From the NCBI GenBank assembly GCA_017311315.1, contig CM029631.1:11131910-11195909 (forward strand): DNA of 64,000 nucleotides. Direction: 5' to 3'. Below, in pieces: positions 1-12,300 of the stretch; the stretch's first letter is position 1; each line of letters opens with the position of its first letter. Origin of the DNA: Dendrocalamus latiflorus (Eukaryota > Streptophyta > Magnoliopsida > Poales > Poaceae). Made by a program: the position numbers and the translations under genes. The notes below the pieces were generated by a model, which saw nothing but the letters and a program-made list of their open reading frames with translations, searched no databases and was not told where the DNA came from.

Positions 1-686
1 AACACTCGTCTTATATATATATATTGGTTGCTTTTACATTTCGTACACAGGGGCAGTACTGGAACCAGTACTCACTACTTTGTTAGACCTGTTTGCCATA
101 GGTTAATGGAAATGTGCATTGTGTGGAAATTTATATTCTGGCGAAATCTTCTATATCACAATTATGTTGTAATAAACATTCACATATGGTCATATCTGTC
201 GATATGTATCAATATTGCATCTCATAGTGTATTATTGTTCAACCAAAGTATTAATCTGAAGTTCCTTTTCAATTCTTCTACACAGGAGGAAGGCAGATCA
301 TCAGAATTCATCTCTTTTATATTTTCAAAAGGTGGGTGTGCTGACAATCATCTACGACAAGAAAAGTTCCATGTTAAAATTCCTTTAGGATTTTGTTCTA
401 TACTAATTATCCATTTTTTTCCTGTTGCTTGAATGTTACTTGATATTGTCTTCTGAAGAAAACCAGGGTTCTTTTCCCTTCAATAGACACTGCGCTATAC
501 TTTCCGTTAGTAGTTTGGCCATGTTAATTAATGCCTTGCTCAGAAGTTACGCCATCATATGTCACCTGAACCAAAACAAAGCTATTTCTTAGACACTATA
601 TTATACTTTCCATTAGTAGATCGATCCCAATACCACTTTTACATGCAAATTTGACCTTAAATGTGTTAAATCGAGTTGCCTATTAG

Positions 687-3600
687 GTTCAAGATGTGGT
701 TCTCTTGGATGATGAAGATGTGCAACCTGAAGAACCAGTAGACTGTGGGGTGCCCGACAAATGGTAAGCTTCTGTTTAAAATTGTGTTCATTGTGGTATA
801 TTGTGAGCTAGGTTTTTTATTTGTCTTTCTAATGAAACAATTGTATTTTTAGGACTGAGTCAAAGATCTACTACCCATCAAGGTAAACATTGCGCATCCT
901 TTCCGAAGATCATCAATTCATGATAGTGAGATATTCTTTAGTTCTGTCGATAACGTTACTCATGTGAGCAGAGATGATCCGGAAGCTGTAGAGCTCACTA
1001 GCTCAGATATTAAATGTCTTGATCCTGGAGTATATTTGTCATCGCCTGTGATAAACTACTACATTCAGTAAGAATATATCTCCCTCATTTTAAAGTTGTA
1101 ATCATTCCATCTTCTTTTTTTTGAGACTGCTTGAGCATGTCTCCTATCTTTCAAAAAAAGGAGGCAATCAATGTAGGATTTGAAACATTTAGACATTGAA
1201 ATGTCTGGAACATCGCCAAGCTAACTATTTTGAGCTACTGAACTTAATTAATTGGTAAAAATAAAATTAGGTTAATTTTTAATCAATCTAGTTGCACAAA
1301 GATATTGAAGGTGCATAAACTTAGGACTTATGAATTCTGATTATAGTGAACTTTGTATAAATGCTTGCTTTATAAATGGATGTTGCTGTTTTAGTCTTTC
1401 TATGATACTGTTCTGGCAGATACATCAAAAGGACCAAATTGTGCAATGAAGATTGCAGAGGCAAATTCCACATATTTAACACATATTTTTATAGCAAGCT
1501 TCGAGAAGCATTGTTGGGAAAGGTATGATCGTTTGTGTTGTGAACTCATATTTTTTTCTATCAAATGACTTGCATTATGCCAGTACTAATAAAAAGATTT
1601 AATTCTATTATTGTGGATACATGTGCTTTGGATTAGAAGCTTTTGTTGCCTCCTTGCTACCTTGCTATAAGAAGCAATCTCCATTTTTTTTTTGTGAGGA
1701 ATTAAAATTTTGTATTGTAGTAGCACTATTGGTAGCCTAGTACTATCATTGTTTTGTAGATGTGTTGTCTTAATACTTTTAGCGTGTTTGCTTTGAGGAA
1801 CCAGACGGTGAATGGAATTGGTTGGTCTATCACCACCTCATCCCTCATAAGCACGTGGCTAGTACAAAATGAGGGATGGGGTCATCCCACCCAAATCATG
1901 GGATGATCCCATGATGGACCAACCCATCCTAGAATGAGATGGTCCCTAAGACCAAACATATACTCAGTGTTTGTTACCTTGTTATATACTTTTTATGATA
2001 ATTTATCTTGGTTGTTCCTCAAGTCTTTGTATTATCTTCACATGGTAATGTTAGATTATAATATTTATGTTTTCATTGGATTTTTTTTCTAGGGTGAGTT
2101 CTCAAAGTTCAGAAGATGGTGGAAAGGTGTCAATATATTTCACAGAGGATACATCATCTTGCCAATCCATGGAATGTAAGTTGTTGCTTATTATTGGAAT
2201 AAGAATTCTAACACATGTTCTTAAAATATTCACATTTCCATCATGAAAGGCAAATTGATATTCATATGCTTGCAATATGATCTTTCTGGACACTCCATTT
2301 TATGATTCATAAACTTTTCTTATTGATTAATTTATTCTCAAAGGCATGTTTGGATAAGTTTATGATAGTGTCACCACAGCTTCATGCTTTATCCAGATCT
2401 GCAACTTGAAATGCCTATGATGCATCAATTCATATTGACACCGATTGATTGTACAAGCTTTGGGATGTGGCTCATGAGATTCATAATATTCTTCTCTTTA
2501 TTGTTGCTAACAGCCTAACACTTTAGGATTACATTTGGAGTTGCCTATTAGCTTATGCTGAATACGGTTGAAACCTGATGTCTTATAGATCACCTGCCTG
2601 CATTTCTTTTGCGCTGTACCTTGTGTACGATAAATTTAATTTAAGATGACTTTTTTGCCTCTTTGCATTTGTAAATCAGGGCGCACTGGAGCTTGATAAT
2701 TATTTGCATTCCTGCAAAAGAGAGTAATTCAGGACCAATCATACTTCATCTGGACTCCCTAGGGATGCATCCTAGCACTGAAATTTTTGACATAGTTGGG
2801 AGGTGAGTTACCAATCTCAACTATTATCTAACTATATTTTGTGGTTCTCATTATTCAGAACTGAGATATTCTTGGATGTGAGTGGGAAATTTTCTTTAAT
2901 ATTATGCACCGACATTTTGTGGCTGACTCGCTTGCTGATGAGTTCTAGCGCAAGTGACCTCTGTCACAACTCTGATGGCATCAACTACACACTTTGTAGA
3001 TTCCTTGAAGCAGAATGGTTCCATTTAAGGAAGAATCCTCCTGACATTTCAATTTCAGAGACAATATGGGAGGATCTTCCGAGGAATATACGTGAGGAAA
3101 AAGTTCAGGTAAGCTACCTTGTTAGACATAAAGCTTAATATTTTTGCCAAGTAACATTGTATAAAATTGTTATGATGCAGTTGTGTGGTGCTCTTCGGCA
3201 TTTTTTTTGCATATTGATTCCCAGATGTTTGCATTAAATAACTGTTCAGAATGCAGTTATGCTCAATTAAATACTTACATTTTACTCTTGATTCAATATG
3301 ACATAATTATTACAATGACTAGGTTCCACGGCAGAACAATGAGTATGACTGTGGCATCTTCATGCTTTATTATATTGAACGGTTTATAAGAGAGGCACCA
3401 GAAAGGTTCACAAGTGATAAACTTGACATGGTTAGTGGCGCCATCTCTTTTCTGTACTTGTTCAGTTCTTCTTGCAATGCTTTATCTGTTTAACTTTTGA
3501 GTGTTTTGGAGATTTTAACACCGAATATGTATTGGTTATATAGTTTAGTCGCAGTTGGTTCAAATCTGAAGATGCTTCTGAGCTAAGACACAGAATACGA

Positions 3601-4137
3601 GTACTGCTGCTGGAAGAATTTGAAAGTGCCAGGCTGGATGATGCTATGTCAGAGGCATACACATCTGACAGGTCTGATGATGAAGATGGCATAAAGCATG
3701 GAGAATCAGAAGCAGCAACAGCTTCTGACAGTACAGGATTGATTGTAGAGGGTGGAGACACTGGCATGAGTAATAAAGACACCGTGGAAGTTGGAGCATC
3801 AGAAGAAGCACCTTCTAGCATCTGCAGAAGTGATGACAAGATCACAGACTGTGTTCTTTCAGAAGCAGCTACATTTTCTGATAGTGTAAAGGACGAAGAA
3901 GATAGTATGAAAGCAGAATCTGACAGCTCAAAAACTGAACAAGAGTTCGCCATTTTATCTTCTGACAAATCGAAAAACAATGAAGGGGTCATACATAGAG
4001 CACCAGTTCCAGATATAGTTTGTGACAGCTCCGACAGTGACATGGATGATGTGAAGATCATAGAAGTTCGGAACACTGCTGCATTAGTTGACATGAAGGG
4101 CTCATGTCCCAGTACATCTGTTGTATTTCCAGGATGA
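687..4137 (+). CDS. SUMO-specific protease, ULP2/SENP6-7-like (5' truncated by window edge)
   Basis: Cysteine protease of the C48/ULP1 family, which removes SUMO from nuclear proteins. Exons read 687-763, 853-882, 942-1067, 1420-1522, 2093-2175, 2680-2802, 3000-3108, 3323-3430 and 3544-4137; every border is GT-AG and the frame stays open for 450 codons to a TGA. Visible family signatures are an LDPGVYLSSPVINYYIQ block at the start of the protease fold, a tryptophan-rich WWKGVNIF stretch, the catalytic His in AHWSLIIICIP, the Asp in HLDSLG, and the catalytic Cys in NNEYDCGIFMLYY. The insert between the Asp and Cys blocks fits the ULP2 rather than the short ULP1 class. The last exon adds about 160 residues rich in Ser, Asp and Glu with no fold I recognise. 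The N-terminal half lies before the window; a possible further exon near 287-332 is too weak to call. Assignment to the family is firm; the exact paralogue is not. Confidence 0.9.
1785..1958. mobile_element. MITE in an intron of the SUMO protease gene
   Basis: The outer 19 bases form imperfect terminal inverted repeats (TGTTTGCTTTGAGGAACCA against TGTTTGGTCTTAGGGACCA on the other strand, 15 of 19 equal). The interior contains complementary blocks such as GGGATGATCCC. There is no coding capacity. A target duplication is not clear, so the superfamily is left open. Confidence 0.6.
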
Positions 4138-5397
4138 TGGCAAGTAATGATAGATGCGTGTGCATACACGATTTTGAGGTGCCTGTTACCGTGTGCCAAC
4201 TGGATGGTAAGAAGGTGATTTCAGGTACATGTTACAATATGCCAACTTGGTAACAGTATGTGAATCCAAGGCTTAAAATGCACTGTGGGGAAATGCTAGT
4301 CTGCCTTCCGCTTCGCCTCTGCCTCTTGCCATTGGTAGCAAATTTTTGGTTGGAAGGCCATGGGCGTGGGCTTGGAGGAAATGTATAGTGTACAGGTTAA
4401 GCATATAGAGCGTATCCAGAATGCAAGTAAAGGATCTAGACCTTTAGACTCCTACAAGTGGCGCATATTCCTTTATAAAGATAAGCTATTGAAATACTAA
4501 CAACATGTTTTCGGGTTCTATTTGTTATGTATACCACATTTGCTCTTGTGGGCTAACCATACGCTCCAAATATGCTTCTTACTTTATACTCCAGTTTGCT
4601 ACCCATTTTTGGCCTTAAAACAGATTAGAAATAGTGGCGTTCCAGTGAAGTTGTTACAATGGCATCTTAGATGTAAGATGCTCATGGAAGGCTTCATGAA
4701 AAGGTATATTGAGCAACTTAGCATCGTTACTTGTCACCACACCATATCATCGTGACCTTGCAACATGTCAGCTCTGTGAAGTTATATAGTTGTAAACCTG
4801 TAATCCTGTACCTAAATGTATGATGATTTCGCCATCAATCCTGTTTGGAGTACAAGAATTATGTTTTGAACCATAAAGTTAGCTGAAGAAGGCATGGAAT
4901 ATCGTTGCCATTCTTGCACTCTGGGAGAACAGTGCCTGGTTCTTGCCGTCTCATTACCTAATCTTTTTTTTAGTTGCTTTGGTACTATACTATTCTACGA
5001 TGGCATTTGGCACGCAATTTCTTCTTCAAATCTCATCGCACTATATTGGAGGTGATATCTAGTGAGAAAATATCCATCGTATCCCTCCTTGCGGTGCATC
5101 TTTTGTGTGTCCCACGTCTAAAACTTTTTTAAAAAAACCCCCCAAAAAAATTGTAGATGTAGAGCATATCATATTCAATATCCATGCAAAATTTCAAGAA
5201 TAAGTTCGATCACATTTGGAAGATATCAATTTTGCATCTCCTTCAAAACATTTAGACGTGAGATACACAAAGGATGGGATGCACCAGATAAGTCGGTCAA
5301 TTAAGTACTATCGGAAGCGATGTCTGGTAACGCTTGCAACTGAGAAGAAGCCTTTCGATGAGACGCCAGCGTCAGTCGAAATGAGACGCTTTGTAGC
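4138..5397. other. 3' UTR of the SUMO protease gene and intergenic DNA
   Basis: The first 700 bases after the stop are AT-rich and transcript-like (3' UTR), with no clear single poly(A) signal. The rest is AT-rich spacer with a homopolymer-rich stretch near 5120-5150. No conserved coding sequence was recognised. Confidence 0.5.
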
Positions 5398-5400
5398 TAA

Positions 5401-7058
5401 AGGCCTGTTTGGCAGAGCTCCACCACTGAAAAAGTGAATCTAGAATAGCAGATTCACCATGGAGCAGCTCCACCGTGAATCTGGGATCCCACCATGGAGC
5501 TGGACAAACTGTTTGGCTTCCACAGCAGCTCCAGATCCACGAAACTAAATTTTTGGTGGGAATGGCCTGTTTTGCCCTTGGGGTTATATGATATTTTTTT
5601 CATATAGCACACGTGTTTTGTTCATATTTATTCACAAAAAATGGTGTATTTTTTTTGTGAACACAAATGCAATATCTCGACACAAATATTCATGAGCATT
5701 CGACATTCACTCAACATTATTCCGGTGGACTGAAAAAACCTATTTGATACCTCGGTGTAGCCTACAATGTTCAAATGAGTGTTCGGCCGATTCCCTTTTC
5801 TAACTTGTTCGGCGAACAAATTACAAACAAGAGTGGTATGACCATCAATCCAGTCCATAGCATCACCCTGACCATGATTTCCCAACCATTTGAAAAAAGA
5901 AAAATAAGCTCCATGCATATAGGCTCTTTTGAAAGATGTAACATACGAAAAATTCTAACCAGTTCTATCCCACAAATTCTAACCATCACATTGTATTTGT
6001 GGTATTTCCTAATGTTCTAGGTTTACTCTTGTGTTGTATCCATGTACTCTATATATTGCCCCTTTGGTAATTGCAATACAACTATTCACATTTGCATTCC
6101 TCCTCTCCATCTAATAAAAATGTCATTCACTAGTAAACTTCCTACAGCTCAAATGTCTCAGGTAGTTTTAAGAAATTAGTATTACCATGTTCACAGAAGT
6201 GCAAAGAATGAGCATAATGAAAAAATAAGTTGTACTGTCTCAATGTATAAACTGAAATAAGGTGGGCTGCGCCTTGCCATAAATGAAGAAAATCACACTC
6301 ATTCCACTATTCCAGAATCTAGATGCACTCTAGTACATTGCAAATTCACCAGCACATTGCACATTCAACAGCACATTGCAAATTCAACACACCAGCACAT
6401 TGCACATTCATACCTCATCATCCCTTGCCCTCTTGTTGGTCGACGGAGCACGTGTCCTCGCTTGCGATGCAGAGACCCCTGCCGGACCCCCAGCTGCTGC
6501 GTCGGCCAGGGCGGCCACGCCCCCAGCCGCTGCCGCCCCCTCGGCCAGAGGGGCCGCGCCATCGGCCAGGGGGGCCGCGCCAACAGAGGCCGGGACGGGC
6601 GCCGCCGGCTGGTTCCAAAGCGCGCGCGAGAGCCCAACGCTAGGGGCCGATTTCGCCATGGAGGAAGAAGAAGGAGGTGGAGGGGGTAGAGGGGGCCGGA
6701 TCTACCAGATCCGGCCATCGCCGGAGGTGGCGGCTCGCCGGAGGTCGCGGCGCGAGGAGACGAGCGCTCGGTCCCTCGGTCGAATGGAGAAAAGAAGCCC
6801 GAATAGAAAAAAACGGTTGGGATGGGGTGTGTAACCAGTGGCATTGGTGGGTAATTATCACCTAACTCCACGAGTAGATACGAAACAAGTTTTCGTGGAG
6901 CACCCCTTGAGGTGCTCCATGGATTTCATGAATCTGGAGCTAGATCCAGTATTTTGGTGGATCCAGATTTCGTGGAGCTGGAGTGTTTGGGTAAAAATTC
7001 GTGGAGTGGAACTGTTTTTGGTGGATCTAGAGCTGGTGGAGCTCTGCCAAACAGGCCT
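5401..7058. mobile_element. PIF/Harbinger-like nonautonomous element with GC-rich payload (copy 1)
   Basis: The ends are inverted repeats beginning AGGCCTGTTTGGCAGAGCTC. They are flanked by a 3-bp target duplication TAA (5398-5400 and 7059-7061), as expected of PIF/Harbinger (Tourist-like) elements. Subterminal regions repeat the words CTCCACC, GGAGCTG and CCAGATTC many times in both orientations. The interior has an AT-rich part (5580-6330), a short direct repeat array around ACATTGCAAATTCA (about 6335-6415) and a GC-rich block (about 6430-6830) open in several frames. No transposase was recognised. A shorter relative lies at 62796-63613; both share the block near their right end that includes GTGGCAT and GAGCACCCCTTGAGGTGCTC. 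Confidence 0.8.
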
Positions 7059-7297
7059 TAAGTACTAGTATTCCTTGATCCCGTCTGAATGGATTGTTCC
7101 TGCTGATCTATCTGTCTGTCAGTCATTAGCGGCATCAATATTGGGTCGCCGCTGCAGCTCTTAGTGGATGATCGCATAAACAAAATCGAGATCATTTGAA
7201 CCGTAAGATATGGAATAATAACAACGATAAGCCAGATGCTTGCCTAGGATATGATAGTTTTAGACCTAGGTAAGCTTTTTATCACTTTGTTTTTATG

Positions 7298-7573
7298 CCC
7301 TGCTCAAAAGAGCTTTTTTTAGTGGTTTATGGCTAAAAAGCACTGTAGCTGGCTAAAAAAACAGTGTAGCTGACGAAGGTTTATTTAGCATAATTAAATT
7401 TAAAAATTTTAAAAAAAAGAAAAAACATGTTAGCCGATCATGTATAATGCAAACAAATCGAAAAAAGAACCAGCAAAAACGGTAAAAAAGTCAAAAGTAC
7501 ATAAAAAGATGAAATTTATAAATAGTACAAAATAAACCAGAAATCAGAAACTTAAGCCAAAACGAGCGAGGCC
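7298..7573 (+). mobile_element. MITE-like element, family shared with HMT intron 1
   Basis: AT-rich sequence of about 275 bp, beginning near GCTCAAAAGAGC and ending AAAACGAGCGAGGCC. It shares internal landmarks (GTGGTTTATGGCT, ACTGTAGCTG, CATAATTAAATTTAAAAA, ATGAAATTTA, CAGAAAC) with the copies at 10228-10501 and 10538-10800. Boundaries are approximate. Confidence 0.55.
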
Positions 7574-8694
7574 TAAAGCAAGTGTAAACGGATAAACTTG
7601 TTTGCCAATGCACACGAATTAACAGACACTTCCTGTCCTATTCTAACAAAACATTTTTCAAAAGCGAAAAAGAAAAAATACGTTAGCTGTGGCCAGTGCT
7701 CAATCACAAGAAGAAAGATGAAGCACAAGCGCAGGCACGCATGAACCAGCTGAGATTTTTATGAAGCAAGCAACTTAACTGATACGTGTGCCATGCTGAT
7801 ATAGGTGCAGATTTGCATATAGGTGCTTCGCTCGCTCGCTCGCTCTCTGAAGCTTTTAACTTTACTACTCTTCAGCAGGATTACACATATGTTGTACACA
7901 TGAAAGAAGGAATGATGGCACTTGGTTAAGCCATGTGCACCATTATCTGTCATTCATTCGACGCCTGTTCGCAGATAAGTACTTCCAAAAAAATAGTCAT
8001 GTTGTACCCGGGAACACGCCTCCACAGAGTTTTCATGGTCAAACTGGACTAATGCTACTAGCTAGTACACAAAGATAAGGCTTGATCAGAAGCTTAGAGA
8101 ATACTAGTTGCGATAACCTAACCTGTGCATGCAGAGATGTGCCAATCTGGCGCTGACCAAGCTAGTGATCAGTGTCCTAATTGCCCACCACTACCACTGC
8201 AGTTAACGTCAACTTGTGTGTAGCGTCGTCGTCTCTCAGAACAAGCAATTCCCAACAAAAACCTCTCCCCCAAAGCAAGCAACTCGCAATGGAGGTGATT
8301 AATGACCGGTCTGGGTATACCTGGGCAATTATTTTAGAGACCACTAAACAGGGAGGCTACGTTATCACAGTCGCGATGTTGGAGTAATCACGATGCATTG
8401 ATAACACGACCCTACCGCGGAGATTGGATCTAATCCCTATCTATCCAAACTAAGTGCGATTGGTCAGCTAAATTTAAATTGATTGTCGCAAACACGCACC
8501 TGATCGGTCCCAAACGCCTTCAGCAGCCGATCATTCCATATGTCCATGCACGCTAGTCATTGACATCGCTTCGTCCAGGCTTCCAGCTACATAGCGATCA
8601 CCGGCTGGTTCTGAACCTGTCCTGAAACTCGAAAGCGGCCTGGTGTGGGTAGGTACAGTGAACTTACGCCATCCCTATCTATCAACCAAAGTCG

Positions 8695-8990
8695 CATAAT
8701 AGTTAAGGTTACGTGAAATCCACAGAGCAAGAGTCACGCGACAAATCAATCCCGTCTCATATGACAAGACATCGCATGAATTCCACAACCTCCACCACAA
8801 TTTACCGCCCGCCCCGTAGTGAACAAACTTACATGATATCCGCGGCCAGAGTTCGCGAGAAACAAAATTTCTAGCACAACTTATAACCCAAGCGTCAAAT
8901 AATGATAAGATCATATGAATTCCGCAGCCAGTTGTACTACATTTATCGACCTAAACTGCGTAATGAACAAGATCACGTGAAATAAACCCA
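8695..8990. repeat. Diverged tandem repeats, five copies of a roughly 57-82 bp unit
   Basis: The core CATGAATTCCGCAGCCAG recurs in diverged form at about 8711, 8775, 8831, 8913 and 8975. It is usually preceded by AATGAACAAGATCA-like sequence and followed by AAATTTATCGACC-like sequence. The spacing varies (64, 57, 82 and 62 bp), so this is an old degenerate array. Confidence 0.5.
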
Positions 8991-9217
8991 CCCAACGTGT
9001 CAGCAGCCGAACCCTACATGACACTTTTTTTTCTCTCGTTCAGGTTGTATTCTTTTCAGCCGTATGATTATCGATAAACCGAGAAGGTGTTTTAAAAATA
9101 TTGTTTTAAAAATATGCTGAAGAAATTATCCTATTTCTTTATTTCGAAGAAATCGAAAGTTATAAGTAAAAAAAAAGAGACGTGTGTATTCCAGCCTTTG
9201 GCGCCGCTCTCCCACCC

Positions 9218-9224
9218 TATAAAT
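9218..9224 (+). promoter_or_regulatory. Candidate TATA box of the homocysteine methyltransferase gene
   Basis: TATAAAT stands 111 bases upstream of the ATG at 9335, in a stretch that turns from AT-rich to GC-rich. This leaves room for a 5' UTR of roughly 80-90 bases. Confidence 0.6.
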
Positions 9225-9334
9225 CGTCCCCGATACCGCACGTAAATCCAAATCTAAATCCAGACCCAATTCCAAATCACAAACCCAGTACACACTACAA
9301 GCGCAGGCGGCGGCGGCAGCAGGAGTAGGGCGAG

Positions 9335-12300
9335 ATGGTGGAGAAGAGGGGTGGCGCGGAGGAGGGCAGCGCGGCGGCGGTTTGGCGGTGGGTGGAGGCC
9401 GGCGGCGGGAGGCTGGTGATGGACGGCGGGCTGGCGACGGAGCTGGAGGCCAACGGCGCCGACCTCAACGACCCGCTCTGGAGCGCCAAGTGCCTCCTCT
9501 CCTCCCCGCACCTCATCCGCAAGGCAAGCCAAAACCCCACTTCAACACACCTTTCCCATTCGGCAATTCTTTATTTGCCATTTAGCTCTTAGGATTCATC
9601 AGTTCTTTCTAGCATTTGATCTTTGTCTCCTGATCTTTAGAAAAATTAGAACATTGGAGTAGAAACGAGGATGTGTTCGAGGAAAACTGCAAGGGGTGGT
9701 GGTGTCCACCCCGATTCTTGATGCGGCCGAGTTCCAAAATCTAGTCTTCTTTTTAGATGGGAAACAATTAACAACCAACTTAACCGAACAAGCAAGATTA
9801 TGAAATCATTAGGTCACTGGTTTACAATTACAAGTAGGTAGTAGGAAGCGATTCTTTTCTTTCTCCGAGAACACTGGAAATGTCCCCACAGTTCCATTAG
9901 AATGAGGTAGTGTACTACATCATGAAGTGGGCAAAGCACCTCATGCTAGCATAAGCTTAGGTAAAGAAAGATTCTTTTTTCATTCTTTTGGTATGCTTTT
10001 GAGTTTTGATTAGTAAAGAAGGAAAATTCAGTAATATGTTGTGTTTCTACTTCTGTGGACTCTCTGATGTTATAATTTGATGAACGTTTGAAAGAAATGA
10101 CTTGATGAAAAGCGTCAAGCGTGCAAAAGTAGGCTTAGTGCTGTAGAATAGAGTTAATGCCAGCTGCCAAATTTGCTCAGCCCTTTCAGGAATCAGGAAC
10201 AAAGTTTATGCCCCTTCGAACTGCCCCGCTCGTTTGGTCTTGAGTTTCTGGCTTCCGGCTTATTTTTCACTATTTCTAAATTTCATCTTTTTCTGATTTT
10301 TTTTGGATTTTTTAGCTTTTTTACTGGTTCTTTTTTTCCTGTATTCGTTTGCATTACACGTACTGGGCTAACCCATTTATTCTATTTTTAAAAATTTTTA
10401 AATTTAATTATGCCAAATAAGCCACCATCAGGTACAATGTAATTTCAGTCAGCTACAGTAAAAATTCAGTTATAAGCCACAAAAAATCAGCCCAACCGAG
10501 CACCACCGGAGTATTCAAAAGTACAATTGAAGTCCTTGGTCGTGTTCAGTTGGGCTAAATTTTAGTGGCTTATGGCTGAATTTTCATTGTAGCTGATAGT
10601 AGCTTATTTGTCATAATTAAATTTAAAAAAAAATTAAAATAGAAAATACGGGTTAACCCATTACATATAATGGAAACGAATACAGGGAAAAAAGCTGGCA
10701 AAAAGGTAAAAAAAACCCCGAAAAGTTAGAAAAAGACGAAATTTAGGAATAGTGAAAAATAAGCCGAAAGCCAGAAGTCCAAGCCCAAACGAGAAGAGCC
10801 TGAGCTTGGGGTTTAGGGCCGGGCCTGAGTTTTTTGGGCCAAGTGGTCTGGCCTGAGCCTGGTTGTTTTGAACCTGGCCTTGTTGGCCCAGCTTGAACCG
10901 GTCTGCCCCCCCCCCCCCCCCCCCCCCCCCTAAATGCAACTGTGCTTTTGCTAGCTTGGTCTGGCCCGGCAAATGCCCTGATCTGCTCTAAACGGATAGT
11001 TTTGCTTTGGCATTGAACAAGGTTCGAGATCAAGTCATGGACTTTGAGATTCAGGGCCCATGTTTGACATGACATGTGGAGGCTGGGTATGAGCGTCCAG
11101 GTGATTTCAGATGATAATTATAGCCTGGTATGTGTAAATTTATTGGTGAACTATGCAGTTCATGTTAGGTGCTACCTGCAAGCTGCAAACCAAAATCAAA
11201 AGAGACCTATATTCATTTTAGAAGTTTTCTTTTCTCAGCTGCTTGCTTGCGTTAATGAGTTGCTCACATCCCCTTTGCCTGTACTTATCTAAGAACTGCA
11301 GGTTATTATTTTTAATATGAACAATACTTCTTTTGCGTGTTAATAGCCATTTACCGATTGCCATAGCATGTTAATCTTCCTATGCATTTGATGAAACAGG
11401 TCCATTTAGACTACCTAGAAGCAGGTGCAAACATTATAATCACAGCATCCTACCAGGTTCCAACATATGCTTTCATTCATTTTTCTATTTCTATGACGTT
11501 TGTGAACAGTACTAACAGTCATATTTGATGTTGCAGGCTACCATTGAAGGGTTCGAGTCTCAGGGGTTTTCGAAAGAACAAAGCCAAAACTTACTAACAA
11601 AGAGTGTTGAGATTGCACGTGAAGCGCGTGAGATGTTTCTGAAGGAACATTCAGATCAATCCACTCCCATGCAACATCCTATTCTGGTTGCAGCTTCCAT
11701 AGGAAGTTATGGGGCTTATCTTGCTGATGGTTCTGAGTACAGGTATTTGACTACTTAACATATCACATATTCTCCCATATTGCTTCTGCGCAATCACCTT
11801 TTCTTTTCTGGCTGTAACTAGTGGGGATTATGGTGAAGCTGGTACGCTAGAATTCCTGAAAGATTTTCACCGGCGAAGGCTTCAGGTTCTTGCAGAAGCA
11901 GGTCCTGATTTGGTTGCTTTTGAAACAATCCCCAACAAATTGGAAGCTCAGGTATGCTAAACTTTACTACTTGCATCGGGGATATGCTGCCTCACACTTT
12001 ACAATACATTCTTGTGAAATAGTCTGATGGTTGGCTCGTGGATCTTTAGGCATATGCTGAACTTCTCGAGGAATGTAACATAACTATACCTGCATGGTTT
12101 TCCTTCAACTCAAAAGATGGAATTAATGTTGTGAGTGGAGACTCATTAATTGAATGTGCTACTATTGCTAATGCATGTGCGAAGGTTGGTGCGGTTGGAA
12201 TAAATTGCACACCTCCAAGATTTATTCATGGCCTGATACTCTCCATTCAGAAGGTATATAGCACCTCACATTCCTTTTTAGTGGCAAACGAATGCAAATT

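Larger units (their letters stand above)
7062..9217. other. Intergenic DNA upstream of the homocysteine methyltransferase gene
   Basis: Contains one MITE-like copy (7298-7573), a short CGCT microsatellite near 7829-7850 and a run of diverged tandem repeats (8695-8990), listed separately. No coding sequence with a recognisable product was seen. Confidence 0.5.

Noticed and set aside
28..432. 134-codon open frame at the left edge
   Set aside because: AT-rich, intron-like composition with no family resemblance; it probably lies in introns of the SUMO protease gene.
3462..4199. 245-codon minus-strand frame
   Set aside because: Antisense shadow of the Ser/Asp-rich last exon of the SUMO protease.
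6365..6871. Overlapping frames in the GC-rich core of the first Harbinger-like element
   Set aside because: Open frames on both strands follow from GC richness; no conserved protein was recognised.
8695..8990. Tandem repeats considered as a CRISPR-like array
   Set aside because: Units are diverged, spacing is irregular, and the DNA is plant nuclear.
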